Shown: piece after piece, positions 30,371 to 41,548 of the stretch
Layout: each line of letters begins with the position of its first letter
Numbering within the stretch: position 1 is the stretch's first letter
Assembly (NCBI GenBank): GCA_014529385.2
Contig: CM043949.1
Coordinates: 143,417,858 to 143,481,857 of the forward strand
Reading direction: 5' to 3'
DNA from: Adiantum capillus-veneris
Lineage: Eukaryota > Streptophyta > Polypodiopsida > Polypodiales > Pteridaceae
Length of the DNA: 64,000 nucleotides
The notes under the pieces: model-generated
What the model saw: the letters and a program-made list of their open reading frames with translations, nothing else
Databases searched by the model: none
Told to the model about the DNA's origin: nothing
Made by a program: the position numbers and the translations under genes

Positions 30371-31815
30371 ATGGTAAAGTCTACCTTTGTAACTCCTAAG
30401 TTTGATGAGTCCATGCTAGATAAGCTTGTGAAGGGAATGCGTCAATTTAAGGTGACGCTTGCAAAGCTTGAAGAAATGAAAACCATCAAGGACACTTCCT
30501 AGGCAAAGACATCAACGCAAAGAACGGTTTGTCCATAGATGTATTTGGTGTGATAGTAGAGACCTTGTAAGAAGGCACTATGATAGTTTTAGTGATGCTC
30601 TCACAAAAGATGTTGTCTTTTTCAAGGATGGTAAAATCCACTTAAGAGAGAAATGTCTACCTTTGAGAACTAACTTTGGGAAGGGGAGAATGCAAACCTT
30701 AGTTGAAGATATGGCAGCTAACCATGCCACCTCTTTAGTTGAGACAACTACTTATGGAGTGAAGATTGAGCATCTTAGTGATGAAGAGGTGAGTGATCAC
30801 CATGGTAGACTTTTTCCAAATATCATGGAATTAGCGAAAAAAGGAAAGCTTACAAAAGAGATTCTACATGACTCAGGTGATTGGATACATCTAGAAATAG
30901 GGTGGAGTGATCTAGTGGATTCAATGTCCGTGCATTCCCACATTACAAAGTGCCAAAGTCATGAACCCATTATAGAAGAAAAGCGTAGGTGTGAAAATGG
31001 TGATGAAGGGCTTTCAAAAAGAGCTACAAGAAGTGGAGGGAGAAATGATGCATCACCTTGTGAGCGCCATCAATAGAAGAGGCACCTTCTTCAGAAGTGA
31101 ATGGAGAAGTCTACAACAAAGAAGAAGAAGAAGAAGCCAACAAAAGATAAGCCAAAAGGACCAGCTTACAAACTACCATCTGACATTGAGCTTGCTACAT
31201 AGTTGAAGAAAGTACTAGAGGAGAGGATTTTGAATATCAAGCTTGAGTTTACTTTGGGTAAGGTGCTTGGCATAAACAAGCGTGAATTCCATGAAGAAAC
31301 TACCGACATCATCAAGAGAAAGAAGTTAACACTTGAAGCTTTTATTCACCCACAAGATGAAGGCGATCCTGTGAAGACACAAGGAGTACATGTACATGCT
31401 AACAAAGGTGATGAATTTATGGTAGGATGCTACCAATCTTCTTGGAATGTAGGACAAGTGAGACTTGATGATAATGGGGAAGAATCTCAAAGCATTCCTA
31501 GGAGCCACTAGCGCGGGCTACTACAAAGACATTGGTCAAAGTAGGAGATCTTAAAGAACTATTTGTTTCCTTAATTGACCATGATTCTGAGATAAATATA
31601 ATGTCAAAAAGTCTTTACAAAAAATGTAAATGACCAATGGACACAGAACATGGTTGGATGGTTAGAGTGGCAAACAATTTATCATGTGAGTTGTATGCAA
31701 CATGTCCAAGTGTAAAGGTGACAATAGGTGATGTAAAGGTCGAACAAAACTACTTTATACATGACACATCTTCATATCATCTTATCCTTGGGCAGCCCTA
31801 CATTGTGGGAGTTTG
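30371..31815 (+). pseudogene. Gypsy element 2: Gag knuckle and aspartic protease remnant
   Basis: PKFDESMLDKLVKGMRQFKV opens near 30398. Then a degenerate knuckle CIWCDSRDLVRRHYDSF, VVFFKDGKIHLREKCLPL, and ORF 30663-31076. ORF 31203-31511 follows (KLEFTLGKVLGINKREFHE). From 31540 a nonsense-ridden frame reads LIDHDSEINIMSKSLYKK, GWMVRVANNLSCELYATCP and SSYHLILGQPYIVG, a retropepsin-like fold with Asp-His for Asp-Ser/Thr. Order and motifs match a recurrent plant gypsy Gag-Pro. No RT follows. Multiple stops and frameshifts. Confidence 0.65.
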
Positions 31816-32016
31816 AATAGTGCATTGAGATACACTACCATTGAACTCTTCTTCGTCTTTTTTTTTACAATCATACACCCCGATTGGAATTTCCTCCTCG
31901 TAGCCAACACTTTCAATGTAATGCAATATCTTTTTGTTGCAAAATATATACACTAATTTTTCTGCTCTGTCTTTCAATAATTTGTTTTGAATAGTTCTAT
32001 GAACATGCCTATACAT
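31815..32016 (-). pseudogene. hAT transposase C-terminal (dimerisation) remnant
   Basis: YRHVHRTIQNKLLKDRAEKL followed by VYIFCNKKILHYIE matches the HxxxRNRL...EKLVYVxxNLRLL end of plant hAT transposases. The upstream part of the gene is not adjacent. A compatible fragment lies on the same strand at 36836-37357. Confidence 0.55.
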
Positions 32017-34630
32017 ACTTTAGTTTCTCTCTGAGGTTGAGTTTGCTATATATTGTGCTAGTAGTTTCATTACAAGAGGGCATAAGATCGCATTAGGAAA
32101 AATATGACCCCTCTAGGGGCCCTTTGGGATTAAGGTTAATTAGAGGCCAGCCAATAGGAAGAGGGTGGTGCACTCTATACCCTAAAGAACGTAGGGGGAC
32201 AAGGTAGCCGTACACCTTTTAATGGCCTCTTACCTAGTGAGAAGGTAAGGGAGGTGGCTAGGGAAAAGGGGGGGGGGGGGTCGGGACCACTTTGACCTCT
32301 TTTCCCCACTTTTTGGCCCGGATTTAAAAATACACTAAAAAATTCAAATAAAAAAAACATTTAAATTTTAAGTTTTCTCTCCTTAAAAGTCTCCAAACCT
32401 ATTTCATGGTCAAAAAATTATTTTAACTTCCAAAAGTAAAAAACGTACACTAAAAAATCCAAAAAATTGATTTTTTTCAAAAAATTCAAAACATCATTTT
32501 CCAACCTCTAAAGTCTTTCCAAACCTATTCTATAGCTAAAAAGTGATTTTCTCTCTCTACAAACCCTTTTCCAAGCTCTCCAACAACCACATGCACCCCT
32601 ATAGTCTAGCATTATCTCTCTGCTAGTTTTTTCCCACCTCCATTGTAGCACTAAGCAAGCTCCTCCTCCATCTCTTCCCTTTTCCCACCACATAGTTTCA
32701 CACCAAGCTATATCCTCTCCCTTCTCTCACCTCCATTACGGCATGAAACAAGATTCTACTCCTTCTACTTTCATTCACTCACACTATATGGAAACATTTA
32801 CTCCAAAGGTGGCAAATGTATGAGCTCACATGACTTGCATACAAAACAACAGGATGTCTAAGAAGTATGTGGACATTGCAAGGGTTCATCTCCAACATAA
32901 AGATAGAATGGTAAGAAAACTACCCTTGTAGCTTAACATCATCTCCATACTTAAGTTTATCATGCTGGAGAGAAAAAATCTCTTTATGCCTTTCAATGTT
33001 TAGGCTTCACACCTCATAACACTGGGTGGTGTTATTTTGTTGATGGCTTTGGTGCGCCATCTATAGTTGTGTAGCATGTGATTGAGCCTCGTGCAATGCA
33101 AGTAAGTTTTGCTATTTATGGAGAGTCATGAAAGATTTTTCTTTATAATTTACTCTTTGTATAGTTGTCATTAGATTATTTGAATGATATCATTTTGTAC
33201 TTTATAACTTTGTCCTCACATAATGTATTGTTTACTTACAGAGTCAACTTTTTTCCAAGGACATGAGCAAGTAACCATGTGGAGCGATGGAAATCACTAT
33301 ATTTTTGTTTCGTGAGGAAACCTTTAACTACCATGTTAAAGGATTTTGATAAGAATAGTAGAATTTTTGTAGAATCTTGAACCAATAGGTACTCTCTAGG
33401 AGCTCTTAGAAAAGCCATGCATATAGTACTACTATTTTCCCTAGTGTTATAGACACACAAATACTCAAGTGTATATGAATCTCTAGATGAGGAAGACAAA
33501 TACTTGTAGGAGACACCTAACAACAACAACATTGTCTCCGTTTGTAATTATTTTCATGAGGCTAGACTCCTCTATAAATGCAATATATATATGTTTTTTT
33601 GTTAAATGGTGTCGCATTGAGTGAGAGTATTTAATTTAGATTACTGGAGTTTCATACGGATTTGAGAAATATTGTTGACCTTAATGGATATTTTGATTTT
33701 CATGTAAGATGTTTCAAGTCTCAAGTCTTAATCATTCCAGCATGAAGAAATTCAAGAAATATTTTGATTTTAGTTTAATCATTAATGATTATTCTTATCA
33801 AAGTGGATCATAACCTTTGTCAAGATGTCCTCATTTGTGGATGTAGCAAACGTTTCACAAATTGAGAAAGCTAAATTATTGCTTTCCAACATGGTTTTAT
33901 TTCCATACTATGACGATGCCAAGCTTGACTTAGAGAAATGACAACTTGAGATGGAGGTGTCAATGTATAGGGGTAACTTATTATTGTTTCGTGTTTCATC
34001 ATACATATATTGTAAAGCCTTTGAGTTTCCACCTTTTTGAGTAGTGCTGACAAATTTTTGGTGTCAAATCTTCTTAACTATTCCTCTTCATGAGCTATTG
34101 GTAGTTATTTCTTTGGTATTGCTAAAGATGATACCAATAGCTATTACCTTGTGAACTTAACTGTTAAATTGCGGATTTGATTTTTACTATGTAGCTCATT
34201 TGGATAGAGAAAGGTAAACATAAATTATCGATACATGCATTCTTGAGCCTATGTAAACTGCTAATTAAGAAAATTTTGGTTGGATACTATAACAATAGGG
34301 GTCACATGCGGTTTCAAATACCAAAGAACTTGCTTAACCAAAACATTCCAAGAACACGAGGTGGACACAAGGAAGTAAAAATTGGCTCCTTGTTTGGTTG
34401 ATTTCTAGTACTGAATGTTTAGTGAAGGATTTGTGACTGCACTTGACCTAGGGAGTTCATTAAAGTATATGTAACATAGCACATGTGTTCAACAGAAGGG
34501 ATTTTATATTCTTGTAAAGTTACAGAAACATGTGTAGATAAGGCCTATAAGGGGTACTTTTAATCCATTCTAGTGAACGCACATGATATAGGAAATTTCA
34601 CATAGTGAATGTTCTGAATCTTTGAACACA
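32017..34630. other. AT-rich intergenic DNA
   Basis: A G12 run near 32270 and AT-rich sequence. No supportable gene. Confidence 0.4.
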
Positions 34631-34636
34631 GAGAAA

Positions 34637-35103
34637 GGGGGGGGGGGGGGTTCTCTAATTACATCAAACACTACACCTCTATCTCATGGACATGCATTAA
34701 AAAAAGGCCCTATTTGTCATTATAAGGCCCCATGGACCCTAGATGGCCATTCTGTGTGCCCTTGTGGCCCCTCTTTTTGAGGGTCCTTGGGGCCTTATAA
34801 TGACAAACACATACCAAGAATAGGGGCAGTGGACACAAGGAAGCAAAAAATGGTTGATGACCATGATACAAGGTTTAGGTATTTGCCATTGGGGGGGGGG
34901 GGGGGGGGAGGGCGGGAGTTTTCTTTGAGTACATCAAACTGCACACTTCTATCTCATGGCCATGCATAAAAAAAGAATGTATTTGCCATTTTAAGGCCCA
35001 AGGACCCTCAACAAGAGGGGCCACAAGGGCAGAAGAATGGCCATCCAGGCCATAGCAAATGGAGGGTGGGGGGGGGGGGGGGGGGGGGGGGGGGTGGGGG
35101 GGG
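34637..35103. repeat. Three poly(G) tracts heading related repeat units
   Basis: G runs at 34637-34650, 34891-34908 and 35068-35103 are each followed by a related phrase (TACATCAAACAC, CTCTATCTCATGG, CATGCATAAAAAAA) and then AAGGCCC foldback sequence. They appear to be three copies of one unit. Confidence 0.65.
34713..34807. repeat. Foldback element 1
   Basis: 28-bp arms 34713-34740 and 34780-34807 (TTTGTCATTATAAGGCCCC and its complement) with one mismatch and a 39-bp loop containing GTGCCCTTGTGGCCCCTC. Confidence 0.8.
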
Positions 35104-35138
35104 AAGCTCTCGCTCTTTGTACATCTAACATTACATCT

Positions 35139-35340
35139 TTATATCATCCTCATACACAATATTTTTGTAAATGTTTTTCATGTAAAAGCCCCCAAGGCCC
35201 TCAGCAAGGCTGGCCACAAGGGCCGCAAAATGCCCATCCCGGATGGGCATTTTGCGCGCCCTTGTGGCCAGTCTTGCTGAGGGCCCTTAGGGTCTTTACA
35301 GTGAAAAAAATTGTAAAATTATTGTGTATGAAAATGATAC
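35139..35340. repeat. Foldback element 3, ~200-bp near-perfect hairpin
   Basis: Arms of about 100 bp fold around position 35240, with ATGCCCATCC/GGATGGGCAT at the tip, CTCAGCAAG/CTTGCTGAG in the middle and CATACACAAT/ATTGTGTATG near the base. The core shares GGCCACAAGGGC with foldback 1 and with the half-copy at 35000-35050. A MITE-like element or a source of hairpin small RNA. Confidence 0.75.
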
Positions 35341-36835
35341 AAGCTTCTAGCTTCCAATCGGCTCCAAATCTATCTGGGCTTGTCTCACATAAATTTGATC
35401 ATCTCGTCGCGCTCTTCGACCATCGTGTGATGCACAAAAAGCATACCTTGCTCGAATTCTCTAAAAATCAATGTGCAAGATGACAATTTCTAAACAAATG
35501 ATGTAAAATAAACATTTCTTACTTTTTCCTTAATCTACGGGCTCCAACGAGCATTAAAACCATGGAATCTGAAAATACTCAAAGAACCAATGTTCTTTAT
35601 TGTGTTAAGGATTGTATTTCCTACATACAAACTTTCCCAAAATATCACCCTAACACATTCAAAAGTGGCTTCCAAGGATCCCTCGGTCAAAATTTTAAAC
35701 TGAAGGAAAACAATCAGAATGAACTCCTAGACTGTGTACAAACTTTAAAATAACCAATTTTTTTTATAAAAAAGTTATTGCTAAAAATTTGAAAATAGGC
35801 TTTCCTTGGACTTCCCACAACGATAGAAATCAAAGGGTTCAAAAGTGCATGGTAGGAATCTCACCGGGGTATTTTCCGTCAAGATCTCATGTACAATCTA
35901 CCAAAACAAATATACATTTACACTTTAAATGACTACAAATCTTATTTACTTATCGAACAATTATCTAAAATATGGCAGACCTAGAGTGCTCTTACACATC
36001 AACAAACGAAAAAGTCCAAATTTCTTCTCATTAACTTTGATAAACATACATTTGTGAACAACTAACAATGGGTAGTGCCTTAATAGTTCTTACATCCATT
36101 CCATGACATGGTATGCTCATGGGGTGACCTATCCATAAAATTATCTTTGGTGGGAGTGCCCTCATGTTAGGAAAGGGTGTGTTGCTGATAAAAGGCTGTT
36201 ATATTGTCCTACTAGGGATCTCTACATGTTAGCATAATGATTTTTTGTGTAGTGGAAGCCACATTGCTTAAGGAGATCTTTGTGCCATTGTAAAAGGTTC
36301 ATGTTATGCCAGTTCCTAGAGCCATTATTGCAAACAACACCACTCAACTAGAATAGTAAGAGGTCACCTTGTATCATGATGTGTTAGAGACATGTTCTTC
36401 AAACAAAAACGTCATGCGTTAGAGACATGTTGAAAAAAGTCAAATTTTGGTTCCTAGTGACCCACATTTTTGTTGATGTGGCCACACTCCTTTACTCCCT
36501 TCACTTTCCAAAAACTAGAGAGAGAAAGTGACCTCCTAGGTCCACATCCTACATGTGTCTAAAAAAAACGCCAGAAAAGCCTACTTAAAACTAGCTTCTT
36601 GAATGCCCTTGTCCCCTTAACCCTACACAACATTAGCCTTAATCCCTAAAAATTAGGAGTTCTTACAAAGCCCATGCAAAGTCCATATTTCTCCTAATGG
36701 AGTAACGCTCACCACCATTCATCAACCACCATTTCCATGCAGCTTGCTCATTTGCCATTGACTGTACAAAATCATTTACAAAAGGACTTTTTTAAAGTCT
36801 AAATGCACTCATTTGTTTAATACAATCAATTTATC
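35341..36835. other. AT-rich intergenic DNA
   Basis: No supportable feature. The short ORF at 35562-35753 has no recognisable content. Confidence 0.4.
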
Positions 36836-37357
36836 CTAAACATTGGAGTAGAACGTATGACTTACGTAATGGAAATTGCTAACCACCCCTGTATTGGAAA
36901 TCAAACCTAAATTCCAATACACTAGATCGAGCATGTAAGCCACACTATGGAGTGGACTATGAGTGCTCTTCCATCTTGCATGAAAACACTTGGCCAAAAT
37001 TATTTCTTGTTTTGTAGAGGATGGTAGTCGCCAATCCTTCCCTACTACAGACTCTTTTAACTCCTCAAAATTTTTGAGACTCTGTTGGATTGACCACCAT
37101 GTCATCCAAACTTTGCCCATATTTGGCACCGTTTGATTAAGGTTGGAAATGGTGAACATAACGGTCATGATCACATGGTATGTATCCATTACACTCCTCC
37201 ACGAAGAAGGTTTGTTTATGGACCCACGTAAACATGTAATTTTCTCTTTCACTTTTTTGATATGCCGAAGCTGCCATCCATCAAAGGCCGTGCAGTTGAA
37301 AGTGTCAATCACAATGCACATATTGTATAGGAGTGATTCCAATGTATAAAAGTGCAT
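36836..37357 (-). pseudogene. hAT transposase fragment
   Basis: 173-codon frame with SSWRSVMDTYHVIMTVMFTI, a ...WWSIQQSLKNFEELKES... helical block and HARWKSTHSPLHSVAYMLDL. The Trp...HSPLH-AxYxLD pattern is the central to C-terminal part of plant hAT transposases. No catalytic N-terminus. Probably the upstream portion of the remnant at 31815-32016, with later insertions between. Confidence 0.55.
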
Positions 37358-37715
37358 GTAAAATTGAGTAATCTACACAGTATCTGATTTGCAATGTACT
37401 CTTGTCAATCCACATATTGACCACATATGTTGTGAGTAGCATACACATTGCAATGCATTCTCTACTTGGATGTATACATACAACAATGCTATGAATTTTT
37501 CAATGCAATTAAAAATATAAATATGAGTTATACTTGTGTGTGATTTGCAAAAAATAAGACACGTCTACTTTCACATGCTACAAAGAATAATCAACTTCTA
37601 CATTGCAACGATGATATTTATTTGCAAAACACATATGAAAGCAATAATATCTATGATTGGCAATCTCATGCACTAAAAATATTTCATAATACATAATCCA
37701 CTCCCTATATAAACC

Positions 37716-37905
37716 AATTCATAAAACAAGGTTATGAAACCTTCAACACAATTACACAATTGAGTACTAATTGTACCCAATCAAGGATTGTAGCCCCCTT
37801 ATGCATCCAATTCATAAAACAAGGCAATGAAACCTTCAACACAATTACACAATTGACTACTACTTGTACCCAATCAAGGATTGTATCCCCCTTATGCATC
37901 CAATT
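37716..37905. repeat. Two-copy 93-bp tandem repeat
   Basis: Units start AATTCATAAAACAAGG at 37716 and 37809 and end in CCCCCTTATGCATCC. Confidence 0.8.
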
Positions 37906-40363
37906 CAATATATAGAAGCTATTTTCACCCAATTAAGGATTATAGTTCTCATAATATGCAATGACAATGTATATCATTTAAACCTATGATGGTGTAAAAT
38001 GCAAGACTTCAAGGGTTGTTATATACCTAGTACACTAGGATAGGGCATCCGACCCTTGACTATCAACTTGTTATTTAAATATGTTCATCTTCTAAAAACA
38101 ATTTTGGCCCTTTTATGGACCGGTGGCTTTGTCACAACGAGCATGAATCTCCAAAAATTCAATTGTTATGTCTTCATACCTTTGTTTCGATGAAGGATTT
38201 AATTAATTTTAGAAATGATTATCGTGTTAAGAATCATGCTCGGCCCAAAAAAAAGAAACTATGACTCTATACCTTAGGTCAATTCACAAGGAGATAATTG
38301 TACTAGGCGCTCAAATACAGTCCACAAGGATTTTCCTAGTCAAAATGTCAAAGTTAGAAGAATTTTTTTTCACTATATACAATTTAGCATGCCGAGAAAA
38401 CTATGAAGCAGGACGGGTCCGTCGGGAAAATGCATATACCTGGAGGACTTACCGGCTCTATTGGTTTTTGAAGGTCGCCATCAAAATCATGTTAACAATT
38501 AACGTGATCACACGTTAACACTAGACTTGTAATGAGCCACAAAACTGGTTGAAGCCACAAAAATGGCTCACATCAGGATTCTAGTAAATGAAAATAACTT
38601 TTATATATGACATCAAAATTTCATGAAACTTCTTAATTATGGGTTCAAGATATGAAAAAGGTTTCTAAATACACAATTTACATAAAAAACTCAAAAATAA
38701 AAAATTTACTTTTCTAAAATTAGTAAATTTTATGTAAAACTGCACTTCAACACTTAACTTGGAGAAGTAGAATATGTCGGCAGTATTTGTATATGGGTTA
38801 AAAAGCTTGGTACATCTATCACATACCTATTGAGGGATTTTTCAAAGAGGTTTGTGCATTCTTAACGATGATTGAATTTACATTCAAAAGAAAATAGAAA
38901 ATTGTTGTCCATACGCACAAATTAGTTGTAGAAGATGGCAATGGAAAGAAACCTTTAGACCTTCATTTAGCTCTGTAATATTTTTTATCAACCCTAAAAC
39001 CATTTTTTATTTTGATAATTAGCATAGTGTTAACACTAGAATGGTAACATGACACTTTTATGTCCTTTGACACTTTTGTGTCATGTTAAGTGACCATTTT
39101 TGCTTGAATTATTTGAAGAGTATGAAAATGAATTTCTAGGCTCTATATATCCACAAATTTGCTTATGAGCTGAAAAAAACTTGACAATTTTTTGGAATAT
39201 TGATCTCAACATTAACCTTACTCTTGCATAACATTTTTGAACCTAACTATGTGAAGAAACAGGTCCTATGTTTTGGTTTTTCTCAAAGTTTTGCAACTAT
39301 ACCACTCTAAACTTCATGTTTGTTAGTTTTAGATTGCTAGAGGATAAGCCTTCATAGTTCTAGACATGTTTTGATGCTTCCAGGGAGAACTAAGTGTTAA
39401 AATTGAAAGTTATGACCAACTTACAAGAATTGCATAATCCTATTTTTTGGCCAAAATTAGCACTTTTATGATTTTTTTGGTGGCTTTCTTGATATCCAAA
39501 GTAAATTTTGATTGTGTAAGTGGAATGTATAACATAAACCTACTCTTCCCTAAGTATGGGGGGACCTAATATGCTATATAGAATAGTATACGAGACATTT
39601 TAGAGTAGCAAGTATAAATTTCTCAATATTGCTAGTTTCTTAGGCCAATTGTGTGTATTTTGTAGGTAGTAACCATAGCTAATCATAAACTACAAACTTG
39701 GCTAGATATTGAGTAGTTTCTATGGGTTTCTAGAGGTCATAACACTAAACCCAGTTTTTTTATGTTTGCTGTATTTAGCAATTTATCATTGTCCCCAAGG
39801 TTCCAATTAGTAAAAGAATCATTATCCTTTTGACATGCTCCATGGATCCTTTTGAATCCAAAGGCCCAAAGGGAACTAAGAAAACATGTATATAGTAGCT
39901 GTATGGAGCGTGACTATAGAAACTTTAATGATAGGTCCATAGAATGGCAAAAATGTAACTTTTTTGTACCTTTTTTTTGCCCAAAAAAAATTAATGAGGT
40001 AAACTCAACCATAGGTTTTGATCATCAACCAATTGAACTTAACAGGGCATTTTATCTCATGTCCTACAAAAATATCCACTTTTATTTATATACAATCAGC
40101 CGTAAGGAATGGCTATTTTGGGCAAAATGCACTAGTCCATCAACTTTGGAGGTTTGTAGTGACCAAGAGACGAGACATTTTATAAGTTTCTCCTTTTTCC
40201 CATATGTAGTAGTCCTTGACCTATAAGCTCATGAAAGGATTTTTCAAAATGAGTGGATCTACTATGGTTTTGGATTTTTTTTTTCAAAACCCCGAAAGGA
40301 CTTTTATGTCATGTTAGGTTACTAGACTAGTGTTAATAATTTTTTTACAAAAGTCTCAAAAAT
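37906..40363. other. AT-rich intergenic DNA
   Basis: 2.4 kb without a recognisable gene. ORFs at 38261-38518 and 39852-40226 lack any supporting motif. Confidence 0.4.
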
Positions 40364-41457
40364 TGTCACGGGAACCGAATAATAGAGATCGACAGCAAAA
40401 GATAGAGAAAGAGATCTTTGTATTGATGAATCTTTGTAGAGTTTTGATACAATAGAGGAGCAATTGAATATGGGTGCACTCTGTTGTACGGAGCTCGAAC
40501 CTCCCGACCACCCCCCAGCTTCAGTTCGCTTGCATGCAACGTCTCACTCGCACTCACACTCTCACTCGCACTTGCACTTGCACTCGCACTCTCACTCGCA
40601 ATCGCACTCGCAGAAGAGGAGATATGTGAATGATCCCCAAATGCACCACCTCTCGTGCTTTTATCTTCTTTTCCTCGAAAAGCCTGCACGATTTTTGCAC
40701 CAAGTATACCTGCGAATAATATAAGAACCTGCATCGTAAAGGTTAGATTTCTATCATGACACTTTGCACAGAGTATACACATTGATTTCAACATCGCCTA
40801 CAAAATAGAAAAGAACATACGTGCAACCAATTCAACATGATAATCAGTAAAAGTATACCTTATCTCCATGTTTACCATGAGGAAACAAATCCACTTCTTG
40901 GTTGATAGCAGGGAGAGCTGTATGATGTTGTATGTCTGTCTATCCCTATGTATACTACACTGCTGCTGCCTTCTGTTTGTTTTCATCATAACTTTTACAA
41001 ACGAACTCAGAACAGAGAAATCCTGGTACTCAAAACGACGGAAATAGGTCTGTTCTACAAGACATCGTGGAGAGAATTGCGAAAAAAGTCTCTGTTTGGC
41101 TGAAAACGTAACTCTTAGGTCGCGACTCATAAAAGCTCTATTTTTGGATCTCCACTACTTTTTCAACTTATTTTAAGCCTACCCATGCATTTTAAGCTAA
41201 AACACATAAATATAAAACATTGATATTAATAAAAATCTCAATTTTACTGCTCCTAGACAGACTATCTGTTATTCATTAATCTATATCAAATACGTCTTTA
41301 GTGTATTATTTTAAAAAAAAGAATATATGTTCTCTCTTAATATCTCAAATGCATTCATATAAGCTCTATTTAATAGACTATTCAACAATCTTTCAAATCG
41401 TGCTAGTACATTCTTTTTTTTTATACTTTAAGAACTTCAAAATTTAGTCCTATTACA
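40364..41457 (-). mobile_element. 3' LTR of gypsy element 3
   Basis: On the minus strand it starts TGTAATAGG directly after a purine tract (AAGGGCAGAA) that follows pol, and ends GGTTCCCGTGACA. A (CACTCG)n hexamer at 40545-40610 produces a spurious Ser/Ala/Glu ORF. The other LTR is not in the window. Confidence 0.55.
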
Positions 41458-41548
41458 TTCTGCCCTTATCAAAATTAACTCTGTCCTTAGAGTTGGAAGG
41501 AGGGAAATTCTCTTTGCAAAACACTAAGATTAACCCATGATGCATCCT

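Noticed and set aside
28685-36835. tRNA or other RNA genes in the intergenic DNA
   Set aside because: I looked for A/B-box-like cloverleafs and found none I could defend by eye.
39852-40226. 124-aa ORF in AT-rich DNA
   Set aside because: No motif, neighbour or splice context. Length is compatible with chance.
40366-40794. 142-aa minus-strand ORF with Ser/Ala/Glu repeats and a hydrophobic segment
   Set aside because: It overlaps the gypsy-3 LTR, and the SASE stretch is a (CACTCG)n hexamer. No evidence of a gene.
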